Assembly (NCBI GenBank): GCA_026129165.1
Contig: JAHCIP010000018.1
Coordinates: forward strand, 1 to 37,072
DNA: 37,072 nucleotides
Direction: 5' to 3'
DNA from: Anaerolineae bacterium
GTDB lineage: Bacteria > Chloroflexota > Anaerolineae > Epilineales > JAHCIE01
In this document: positions 14,798 through 21,741 of the stretch, in pieces
Position numbering within the stretch: the first letter of the stretch is position 1
Layout: every line of letters begins with the position of its first letter
Notes under the pieces: model-generated
What the model was told of the DNA's origin: nothing
What the model saw: the letters and a program-made list of their open reading frames with translations, nothing else
Database searches by the model: none
Translations under genes and position numbers: made by a program

Positions 14798-14997
14798 TAG
14801 AATGGGTAGTAATGCGCACAGAGGGACGGCGTAGCGGACGGGCAGCAGCGGTGTGGACCCCCTAGGCTGACCCTTAGCCTGTGAAGTGCTGCGACTGGCT
14901 CTCGTCCGCTACGCCGACTTTCGATAACTACGCGCTGAGGCCCACACGGTACGCCAGAGGCGACGTCGCCTTGGGGGAGGAACGTCGCCTCTGGTGT
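14798..14997 (+). ncRNA. Candidate structured small RNA with terminator-like stem
   Basis: This 294-bp gap between genes contains no plausible protein. A -10-like TAGAAT (14798-14803) precedes a long imperfectly nested structure. Bases 14827-14840 pair perfectly with 14903-14916 (14 bp, extendable by a G-U and a G-C). Inside, GCAGCA (14842-14847) can pair with TGCTGC (14887-14892), and AGGCT (14864-14868) with AGCCT (14876-14880). A second stem follows: 14951-14965 with 14983-14997, 15 bp with one G-U, containing the self-complementary AGGCGACGTCGCCT (14958-14971). I could not match it to 6S, SRP, tmRNA or RNase P RNA. It may instead be a terminator region or a small mobile palindromic element. 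Confidence 0.4.
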
Positions 14998-15027
14998 TAC
15001 CCATATCTCTTTCCCACCCGCTATTTC

Positions 15028-15708
15028 CTACTCCCCTAGCACGAACACATTCTGGGCGACCGTCAGGCTGACCACCTGCTCGGCGTCATTCACGCGCACG
15101 GTCAGCGGGCCGTCAAACGGCGCGGCCGCCATCACCGCCACCCGCGTCCCCGGTGTGATCCCCAGGTCGCGCAGATAGACCAGCAGATCGCGCTGGTGGG
15201 AGGTGACGCGGTAGACCTCGCCCGCCTGGCCCGGCTTCAGACGCGACAGCGGGTGATCCAGCACCTGGGGGAATTCGCCATTTGGGCCAGGGATAGGGTC
15301 GCCGTGGGGACAGGCGCGGGGGTAGCCGAGTTGCGCCTCCAGGCGGTTCACGAAGTCAGGCGAGAGGACGTGCTCCAGACGGTCGGCCTCGTCCTCCACA
15401 TCCTCCCAGCCATAGCCCATCCACTCGACCATCATGACCTCGACCAGGCGATGCGCCCGCAACACCCGCAGCGCCTCGTCACGGCCGACAGGCGTGAGAG
15501 CCATGCCATGATAGGCGGCATAGCGCACCAGCCCGGCCACGTGCAACTTGCACGACATAGCCGTCACCGCCGAGGGCGACACGTCCAGGGCGTCGGCCAG
15601 GGCCGAGGTCGGGACGGGCTTCTGTGTCTTTTCGAGGCGAAAGAGGACTTTGAGGTAGTCCTGCATGGTGGCCGTCGCAATCGGCACACGGGTCGGCTGC
15701 GTCTCCAT
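15028..15708 (-). CDS. DtxR/MntR-family metal-dependent transcription regulator
   Basis: A 226-residue regulator. Residues ~14-75 form the winged helix-turn-helix (MQDYLKVLFRLEKTQKPVPTSALADALDVSPSAVTAM). Residues ~75-150 form the metal-binding dimerisation domain, with the family's conserved E/H/C-type ligands (ALRVLRAHRLVEVMMVEWMGY, EDEADRLEHVLSP, YPRACPHGDPIP). Residues ~155-226 form an SH3-like FeoA domain. Proteins of this type repress metal uptake or activate export when Fe(II) or Mn(II) is bound. It is transcribed away from a drug-exporter gene. Its own promoter contains an inverted repeat, which suggests autoregulation. The metal cannot be assigned without modelling the ligands. Confidence 0.92.
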   Translation of the reverse strand: METQPTRVPIATATMQDYLKVLFRLEKTQKPVPTSALADALDVSPSAVTAMSCKLHVAGLVRYAAYHGMALTPVGRDEALRVLRAHRLVEVMMVEWMGYGWEDVEDEADRLEHVLSPDFVNRLEAQLGYPRACPHGDPIPGPNGEFPQVLDHPLSRLKPGQAGEVYRVTSHQRDLLVYLRDLGITPGTRVAVMAAAPFDGPLTVRVNDAEQVVSLTVAQNVFVLGE

Positions 15709-15746
15709 CGTTTATCCTAGGACAGGGGTGGGTGATGGGTGGCATA

Positions 15747-15794
15747 GAATTAGCACCCGGCAATTATTATAATCGAGATGCTAATAATTCGCAA
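15747..15794 (-). promoter_or_regulatory. Promoter and putative operator of the DtxR-family gene
   Basis: On the minus strand TTGCGA (15789-15794) is followed after 17 bases by a perfect TATAAT (15766-15771). An inverted repeat with arms GAATTAGCA (15747-15755) and TGCTAATAATTC (15779-15790) brackets the -10 box. Its arms resemble the TTAG(C/G)-type half-sites bound by DtxR-family proteins. A further palindrome, TCCTAGGA, lies at 15716-15723 in the leader. Confidence 0.6.
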
Positions 15795-15826
15795 TCTTTC
15801 GCCTCACCCTCGCGCTCCATTGAAGT

Positions 15827-15854
15827 TTGACAAGCTTCTCAGGCTCTCTATACT
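15827..15854 (+). promoter_or_regulatory. Promoter of the DHA2 exporter gene
   Basis: TTGACA (15827-15832) and TATACT (15849-15854) are separated by 16 bases, a near-consensus sigma-70 promoter. The predicted transcript start near 15861 places a hairpin at the very 5' end of the message. Confidence 0.65.
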
Positions 15855-15867
15855 TGGTGAGATATCA

Positions 15868-15890
15868 AACGCCCGCCCTGGGCGTTCTTT
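15868..15890 (+). terminator. Leader hairpin, possible attenuator
   Basis: AACGCCC (15868-15874) pairs with GGGCGTT (15880-15886) around a GCCCT loop and is followed by CTTTGTT. It lies between the predicted promoter and the exporter gene, so it could attenuate transcription or protect the 5' end of the mRNA. The U-tract is imperfect. Confidence 0.4.
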
Positions 15891-15910
15891 GTTAGGGGAG
15901 GACACCCGCC

Positions 15911-17422
15911 GTGTCTCGTACACGTCTCATCGTCGTCACCGCCTCGGTGATGTTAGCCCTGTTCCTCGCCGCCGTCGAACTCACCGTCGTCGGGACAGCC
16001 ATGCCGACCATCATCTCCCAACTGGGCGGCCTGGCCGAGTATAGCTGGGTCTTCTCCGTTTACTCGCTGACCAGCACAGTCATGACGCCGATCTTCGGCA
16101 AGCTGTCCGACCAGTTCGGCCGGCGGCCCATCTTCCTGCTCGGCATGGCCCTCTTCCTGGTCGGCTCGATGCTGAGCGGCCTTTCGCAGTCCATGGCCCA
16201 ACTCATCGCCTTCCGCGCGCTCCAGGGTCTCGGCGCTGGCGCCCTCATCCCACTGGCCTTCACCATTGTCGGCGACATCTTTACCATTCAGCAGCGGACA
16301 CGAATCCAGGGTCTGTTCTCCAGCGTGTGGGGTGTCGCCAGCCTTATCGGCCCCCTCGTCGGTGGCTTCCTCGTGGATAATGTCTCTTGGCGCTGGGTAT
16401 TCTACATCAACCTGCCCTTCGGCCTGCTGGCGATGGGTCTGCTCTGGCTTAGCCTCAAGGAGCCGCCGCGCGCAGCCGGCCGGCCGCAGATTGATGTGCG
16501 TGGCGCGGTTCTGCTCAGCGTCAGTATCGTCGCTCTGCTACTCGCCATCCTCGAAGGGGGTAATTCGTGGGCCTGGCTGTCCGTGCCCACCTTCCTTCTC
16601 CTGGGCCTGTTCGTCGTCACTCTGGTCTGGCTGCTACGTGTAGAACAGCAAGCCCCCGAACCTATCATCGCGCTGAGCCTGTTCAACGACCCCATGTTCC
16701 GTGTCGCGGCTGCGCACGGCTTTTTGGCCGGCATGGGCCTGTTCGGCAGCACGTCCTTTGTGCCCCTGTTCGCCCAGGCCGTGCTCGGTGTGAGCGCGAC
16801 AGCGGCCGGCGCAGCGCTGACGCCCCAAATCCTCGGCTGGACCGTCGCCAGCGCCCTGGGCGCGCCGTTTATCCTGCGGCTGGGCTACCGCCGCATCATC
16901 ATCACGGGCATGAGTATTATGGTCGTCGGGGCGATGATCCTCGCCCTGCAAGGCCCCGGCTCGACGCCACTTATCCTCGCGCTGAGCCAGGCGCTCTTTG
17001 GCGCTGGCATGGGCCTGTCCATCTCGACCATGGTCATCGGCGTCCAGAACCGCGTCGTGCGTACTCAGATGGGCGTCGCCACCTCAATGATGACGTTTAT
17101 GCGGACCATTGGCGGCTCGATTGGGGTCAGCGTCATGGGCGCCGTGATGACCGCACGGCTCACCAGCGGCCTGCTGCACACCCCAGCCGCCGTGGACATT
17201 AAGCCCGAAAGCCTACTCGACCCCATTTCCGCCAGCCAGATCCCGCCCCAGACCCTGTCGCTGGTTCGGGATGTGCTGGCCACAGCCATCCAGCCCGTGT
17301 TCCTCATTGCCCTGGCCTGCACCATCCTGGCCTTTGCCGTCTCACTGTTCACGCCGCGCGGCTCGGTCAACGACCTGGCGGCCCGCCCGGTGGGCGGCTC
17401 GGTGGGCATGGCAGGTGAGTAA
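15911..17422 (+). CDS. MFS exporter, DHA2 (EmrB/QacA) family, 14-TMS
   Basis: A 503-residue integral membrane protein with about 14 hydrophobic helices, the DHA2 drug:H+ antiporter layout. The loop-2 motif A is GKLSDQFGRRPIF. Motif C-like GVASLIGPLVGGFLVD lies in helix 5, and WRWVFYINLPFGLLAM is the signature segment after it. LDxT-like motif D1 is seen as AAVELTVVGTAMPTI in helix 1. It probably exports a toxic or signalling compound using proton-motive force. It starts with GTG at 15911 after GGGGAGGA. It lies divergent from the metal-responsive regulator and is followed directly, with no spacer, by rqcH. The substrate is unknown. Confidence 0.9.
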   Translation: MSRTRLIVVTASVMLALFLAAVELTVVGTAMPTIISQLGGLAEYSWVFSVYSLTSTVMTPIFGKLSDQFGRRPIFLLGMALFLVGSMLSGLSQSMAQLIAFRALQGLGAGALIPLAFTIVGDIFTIQQRTRIQGLFSSVWGVASLIGPLVGGFLVDNVSWRWVFYINLPFGLLAMGLLWLSLKEPPRAAGRPQIDVRGAVLLSVSIVALLLAILEGGNSWAWLSVPTFLLLGLFVVTLVWLLRVEQQAPEPIIALSLFNDPMFRVAAAHGFLAGMGLFGSTSFVPLFAQAVLGVSATAAGAALTPQILGWTVASALGAPFILRLGYRRIIITGMSIMVVGAMILALQGPGSTPLILALSQALFGAGMGLSISTMVIGVQNRVVRTQMGVATSMMTFMRTIGGSIGVSVMGAVMTARLTSGLLHTPAAVDIKPESLLDPISASQIPPQTLSLVRDVLATAIQPVFLIALACTILAFAVSLFTPRGSVNDLAARPVGGSVGMAGE

Positions 17423-19174
17423 GTGACGCTCGACGCCCTGACGCTTAAGGCCCTCGCCGACGAGTTGGCCGCCCAGTTGGTCGGTGGCCGTGTCCAAGCC
17501 ATTACGCCGGCCGACGCGCTGACCCTGGTCTTCGAAGTCTATCGCGGCCAGCGCCACTATCTGCTCGTGTCCGCCGACCCCCAGGCGGCCCGCGTCCACC
17601 TGGGCGACAAAGGCCGCCGCGGCGTCGAGCGCGAGACACCGTTCCTGCTCTTGCTACGCAAGTTTGTCAAGGAGGCTCGCGTTACGGCCATCACCACGCC
17701 GCCCTGGGAGCGCATGCTGGAGATTCATTTTAGCGGCGTCGAAGGGGACAGCCGACTGGTGGTGGAACTCATGGGCCGGCTGAGCAATACGATCCTGGTG
17801 GACGAGGCGGGGCTGGTGCGGGACAGCGCCCGGCGCATCACCCCGGAGATGACCCGCGCCCGTGTCGTCCTGCCCCGCCAACCCTATATGCCCCCGCCCC
17901 GGCTGGAGCGCCCCACGCCCGACGAGTTGACCCACCCACTGCTCGAAGCCCTCATCGCTGGCGCCCCTGCGGACCGCCCTCTGTGGCGTCTCCTGTCGAG
18001 TGGTCTGGCTGGCCTCAGCCCGCTGGCCGGTCGGGAAATTGCCTTCCGCGCCCTGGGCGACGCTGAATCGGCTGTCGGCGCGGTCGAACGTCTCGACCCC
18101 ATCCTCCACGCCGTCGCCGACCTCGTGGCCCCCGCCCGCTGGTCCGCGGACACCGACGCGCCTCCCCAATCCCTGATCCCTAATCCTTCAGTTTCCCCCT
18201 GGTCCCCCACCGTCGTGCGCGAGGAGGAGGCCGTCGTCGCCTTTGCCCCATATCGCCTCACGCACTTGCCCGACGCCGAACCCATCGCCAGCCTCAGCGA
18301 GGCCATCGCCGCCTACTTCGCGGCCCAGGTTGGACGCGACGCCTATGCCGCCGCCCGCGCTCGTGTCGAGGCGCTGATGACGGCGGCGCGCGACCGGGCC
18401 CAGCGCCACAAGACGGCTCTGGAACGGGAAATCGTCTCGGCTGAGGAGATCGAACGCCGCCGCGAGTGGGGCGAATGGCTGCTGGCTTACGCCTACGCCG
18501 TCCCTCGCGGGGCAACCGAGTTTACTGTGGAGGACACCGGCGCCGGACCGCTGACCATCCCCCTGGACCCGAAACTCACGCCCGTCGAGAACGCCCAGCG
18601 CCACTTCCGTGAGTACGAGCGAGCCAAACGCGCGGCCGCCGACCTGGATACGCGGCAGGACGGCGTCCACCTGACCCTGGCGACCCTGGATCAACTGCTG
18701 ACCGACCTCCAGTTGGCCGAGAACCGGCCAGAGATTGACGCCGTCCACGCCCAGTTTGCCGCGTTTACGGGCGAGAAGGCCCCCCAGACGCGCGGCGGCA
18801 AGCCAGCTGGCCCCCTCGACGTGGTCTCCCCCGATGGGCTGACCATCCTGGTCGGACGCAACAGCCGCCAGAACGACAGCGTTACGTTTGAGCGCGCTCG
18901 TCCTCACGACCTGTGGCTGCACGCACGGGGTGTCCCTGGGGCGCATGTGATTATCAGGACGGAGGGGCGCCCTACCCCCGACGCGACGCTCCTGGCCGCC
19001 GCCAGCCTGGCCGCCTACTACTCGGCCGCCCGTGGCTCGACGAGCGTGGCCGTGGATATGACCGAGGTGCGCCGCGTCAAACGCCTCAAAGGCGGTGGCC
19101 CTGGCCTCGTCACCTACACCGACGAGCGCACCCTGCACGCCCCACCACTGTCTGTTGAGGAGTTTATCCACTAA
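17423..19174 (+). CDS. rqcH: RqcH/NFACT-family ribosome quality control protein
   Basis: A 583-residue protein, the normal length for bacterial RqcH (formerly annotated as fibronectin-binding). The N-terminal NFACT-N domain (~1-170) includes VELMGRLSNTILVDE. A coiled-coil middle region spans ~305-440. The C-terminal NFACT-R RNA-binding domain (~468-575) has the signature HDLWLHARGVPGAHVIIR, followed by SLAAYYSAARGST and VRRVKRLKGGGPGLVTY. RqcH binds stalled 50S-peptidyl-tRNA complexes and adds C-terminal alanine tails that mark the nascent chain for degradation. The GTG start follows the stop codon of the exporter gene without a gap, so translation is likely coupled. A heptamer array encodes a Pro/Ser-rich insert at ~247-257. 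Confidence 0.92.
   Translation: MTLDALTLKALADELAAQLVGGRVQAITPADALTLVFEVYRGQRHYLLVSADPQAARVHLGDKGRRGVERETPFLLLLRKFVKEARVTAITTPPWERMLEIHFSGVEGDSRLVVELMGRLSNTILVDEAGLVRDSARRITPEMTRARVVLPRQPYMPPPRLERPTPDELTHPLLEALIAGAPADRPLWRLLSSGLAGLSPLAGREIAFRALGDAESAVGAVERLDPILHAVADLVAPARWSADTDAPPQSLIPNPSVSPWSPTVVREEEAVVAFAPYRLTHLPDAEPIASLSEAIAAYFAAQVGRDAYAAARARVEALMTAARDRAQRHKTALEREIVSAEEIERRREWGEWLLAYAYAVPRGATEFTVEDTGAGPLTIPLDPKLTPVENAQRHFREYERAKRAAADLDTRQDGVHLTLATLDQLLTDLQLAENRPEIDAVHAQFAAFTGEKAPQTRGGKPAGPLDVVSPDGLTILVGRNSRQNDSVTFERARPHDLWLHARGVPGAHVIIRTEGRPTPDATLLAAASLAAYYSAARGSTSVAVDMTEVRRVKRLKGGGPGLVTYTDERTLHAPPLSVEEFIH
18162..18189. repeat. Heptamer repeat inside rqcH
   Basis: CTCCCCA, ATCCCTG, ATCCCTA, ATCCTTC: four exact period-seven units, nearly identical to those in spacers at 7246-7273 and 13564-13591. 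They encode PQSLIPNPS, a stretch not expected in this region of the protein family. Confidence 0.85.
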
Positions 19175-19204
19175 AGCACTTATAAATCCGATCAAGGAGG
19201 ATCC

Positions 19205-20365
19205 ATGCAACTGGCTGAACCCATGAGTCGGCTGGGCACCGAAACCGCGTTTAAAGTCCTCGCCAAGGCCAGAGCGCTCGAAGCGCAAGGCCGCGAGGTC
19301 ATCCACCTGGAAATTGGCGAGCCTGACTTCGATACCCCTTCCAACATCATCCAGGCTGGCATCCGCGCCCTGCAATCGGGCCAGACGCACTACGTCCCCG
19401 CCGCTGGCATCCTTCCGCTACGCGAGGCCATCGCACAGTATATTGGCGAGACGCGGGGAATTCAGGTAGACCCTGGCATGGTGGTTGTCACCCCCGGCGG
19501 CAAGCCCATCATGTTCTACGCCATCCTGGCGCTCATCAACCCCGGCGACGAAGTGCTCTACCCCAACCCTGGCTTCCCCATCTACGAGTCCATGATCCGC
19601 TTCGTCAACGGCGTGCCTGTGCCGACGCCGCTGACCGACCAGAACAATTTCCGCCTGGACCTGGACCATTTCCGCGCCAGCCTGACGCCGCGCACGCGCA
19701 TGGTCATTCTGAACTCGCCGGCCAACCCCACGGGGGGCGTGATGACCCAGGACGACGTGCGGGCCGTGGCCGAGATGCTAGCCGACCGCCCCGACATCAT
19801 CATCCTGTCCGACGAAATCTACGACCGCATCCTCTATAGCGGCGAACACTTCAGCATCACCTCGCTGCCTGGCTTCCAGGAGCGCACTATCATCCTGAAT
19901 GGCTTCTCCAAGACCTACGCCATGACCGGCTGGCGGCTCGGCTACGGGGTGATGCCTGCCCGGCTGGCCGACCCCATCACGACACTGATGATCAACTCCA
20001 ATTCGTGCACCGCCGCGTTCACCCAGTGGGCGGGCGTTGAGGCGCTGACGGGGCCGCAGGACAGCGTTCAGCACATGCTCGACGCCTTCCGCGCCCGCCG
20101 CGAGGTCATCGTCGAGGGTCTCAACGCCATTCCCGGCATCCGCTGCGCCATGCCCGAGGGCGCGTTCTACGCCTTCCCTAACATCGAGGGCACGGGGCGA
20201 ACAGCCGACGAACTGGCCGACGAATTGCTGCAAAAGGCGGGCGTCGCTGTTCTCTCCGGCACGGCGTTTGGCGCCTACGGCCAGGGCTACCTGCGCCTGT
20301 CCTATGCCAACTCCATCCCGAACATCAAAAAGGCGCTGGAGCGCATCGCAGAGGCGCTTAGCTAA
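19205..20365 (+). CDS. Class I/II PLP-dependent aminotransferase (aspartate aminotransferase type)
   Basis: A 386-residue fold-type I aminotransferase. Visible signatures are EIGEPDFDTP near the N-terminus, NSPANPTGG, LSDEIYDRILY and the pyridoxal-lysine motif SKTYAMTGWRLGY (Lys near residue 235), ending with the conserved LRLSYANS. The layout fits subgroup I-gamma aspartate/aromatic aminotransferases, which move an amino group between aspartate or similar amino acids and 2-oxoglutarate. A strong AAGGAGG lies 5 bases before the ATG. It follows rqcH by 30 bases and ends before a strong terminator. Substrate specificity is not certain. Confidence 0.9.
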   Translation: MQLAEPMSRLGTETAFKVLAKARALEAQGREVIHLEIGEPDFDTPSNIIQAGIRALQSGQTHYVPAAGILPLREAIAQYIGETRGIQVDPGMVVVTPGGKPIMFYAILALINPGDEVLYPNPGFPIYESMIRFVNGVPVPTPLTDQNNFRLDLDHFRASLTPRTRMVILNSPANPTGGVMTQDDVRAVAEMLADRPDIIILSDEIYDRILYSGEHFSITSLPGFQERTIILNGFSKTYAMTGWRLGYGVMPARLADPITTLMINSNSCTAAFTQWAGVEALTGPQDSVQHMLDAFRARREVIVEGLNAIPGIRCAMPEGAFYAFPNIEGTGRTADELADELLQKAGVAVLSGTAFGAYGQGYLRLSYANSIPNIKKALERIAEALS

Positions 20366-20428
20366 TTGTTGGTGATGAGCCAGGACTAGCTAGGGGTGTG
20401 TCAAAGATTCGCCTGAATATAGTAACGC

Positions 20429-20469
20429 CAGCAGACCACCGGGGTCTTCTTGACCCCGGTGGTCTGCTG
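20429..20469. terminator. 18-bp perfect hairpin terminator
   Basis: Bases 20429-20446 pair perfectly with 20452-20469 around a TTCTT loop. It lies between the convergent aminotransferase gene and the TPTNTP-tailed protein gene, so it can serve both. It is followed by TTATC rather than a long U-tract. Confidence 0.8.
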
Positions 20470-20521
20470 TTATCACACCATTAGAGATGTCCAATTCCTC
20501 GGTCGCAGTCTCCCCCATTTG

Positions 20522-21535
20522 CTACGGGGTGTTCGTCGGCGTATTGGTCGGCGTCGGCGTGGGGGTAGTGGGCGTATTGGTCGGCGTATTGGTTGGCGTC
20601 GGCGTCGGCGTGACGGGCGTATTCGTCGGCGTATTGGTTGGCGTCGACGTCGGCGTGATGGGCGTATTGGTCGGCGTATTGGTCGGCGTGTCCGTCGGCG
20701 TAGGCGTCTGCAGGGTGGGCGTATTGGTCGGCGTGTCCGTCGGCGTGGCTGTCGATGTCAGGGTAGCGGAACTACACGCCGCGTACGCTACCGAAGGGTT
20801 GTGCAGAACATTCGTCACCAGACCAGACGTCGTGATAAGTGTCACTGCCCCTGACGTCACGTCGTATAACCCAGTCGCACTCTGATCTGCAGGTAGGATG
20901 TAATCCACATACAGGAGGGTGTCCTCCATGCGCTTATCAAAGTTGGCCGAGCGCGTGGCGCCATTTACCTCGTAGGTGACGAACCCGTAGTTGCTGATCG
21001 TATCGGGGTCGGGCGCATGGACCACGACGAAGCGGACTTCTACCACGCCGTCCCCTCGGCAGATGATTTGGCTCAGCCTCAACTGAACGCTCACCGGAGT
21101 GGGCGTCGCCGTTGCTTCTACCTCCACACTTCTTGTCGGCCGCGGTGTCGGGGTAGCTGGCCCTGGCCGGGCGTAGGCGATATTCGTCCCTCGCTGGGCA
21201 CACAGGGGAAGAATGTTGGAAGGCAAGTCTTGCGGCCAGAAACGCGAGGGGGCAGTCTCAACCCCCTGACACACATAGATCTCCTGCGTGTCATGATCCA
21301 CCAATTCTACGACACACTCTTGACCCTGCCAGCGTCCCCCCAGGTGAGCGTTAGCACACCACTCAGGCCACTGTCGGCCAGGCGTAAGGCTCTGAACCAC
21401 CGCGACTGCATTCACCCGGTCTGGTTCGGGCCGCAAGACCTGGTCTACTATATTCGCGCTTGTACCGACGAAGGTGAGGCCAAACAAGAGGATGAGACCG
21501 AAGAGAACGACAACTACTTTGGCCTGGACTTCCAT
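20522..21535 (-). CDS. Secreted or membrane-anchored protein with C-terminal TPTNTP repeat tail
   Basis: A 337-residue protein of unknown function. Residues 1-28 form a hydrophobic signal or anchor (KVVVVLFGLILLFGL). Residues 30-120 contain several cysteines (WCANAH, QECVVE, YVCQGV, PLCAQ) that may form disulfides outside the cell. A short Thr/Pro linker follows, then a likely beta-sandwich domain (~148-252). From ~262 to the last residue the protein is a Thr-Pro-Asn tail with units such as TPTNTPTNTP, ending with no sorting motif. Such tails are common in Chloroflexota exoproteins and are thought to act as rigid, possibly glycosylated stalks. An AAAGGAG site precedes the ATG. It lies downstream of the giant exoprotein gene in the same orientation. 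Confidence 0.75.
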   Translation of the reverse strand: MEVQAKVVVVLFGLILLFGLTFVGTSANIVDQVLRPEPDRVNAVAVVQSLTPGRQWPEWCANAHLGGRWQGQECVVELVDHDTQEIYVCQGVETAPSRFWPQDLPSNILPLCAQRGTNIAYARPGPATPTPRPTRSVEVEATATPTPVSVQLRLSQIICRGDGVVEVRFVVVHAPDPDTISNYGFVTYEVNGATRSANFDKRMEDTLLYVDYILPADQSATGLYDVTSGAVTLITTSGLVTNVLHNPSVAYAACSSATLTSTATPTDTPTNTPTLQTPTPTDTPTNTPTNTPITPTSTPTNTPTNTPVTPTPTPTNTPTNTPTTPTPTPTNTPTNTP

Positions 21536-21674
21536 ATTGCTCCTTTGTTAAAAGCAACAGCGATTGATAAGGTGGCTATGCAGCAACATTTAGACCAATA
21601 ATCGTATAAAATACACCCTGGCCTTCAAATAAGAAATTGGATACTTTCCTACCAAGCCTTTGCCAGAAATATGG

Positions 21675-21717
21675 ACAACCCTCTGGGGAGGGCACAGTCC
21701 AATCCCCAGAGGGTTGT
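21675..21717 (-). terminator. 15-bp hairpin terminator of the giant gene
   Basis: Bases 21675-21689 pair perfectly with 21703-21717 around a 13-base loop. It lies 25 bases beyond the stop codon of the 2402-residue protein gene and has no U-tract. Confidence 0.7.
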
Positions 21718-21741
21718 AGATAGGAGGGACGGAGGGGAAAG

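Noticed and set aside
14798..14997. Assignment of the structured gap as 6S RNA or SRP RNA
   Set aside because: There is no single closing stem with a central bubble as in 6S RNA and no GGAA-type apical loop of SRP RNA, so only a generic candidate is kept.
20522..20760. Repetitive GGCGTATTGGTCGGCGT-like DNA, which could look like a CRISPR array or minisatellite
   Set aside because: It is the coding DNA of the TPTNTP tail on the minus strand; units vary in length and have no unique spacers.
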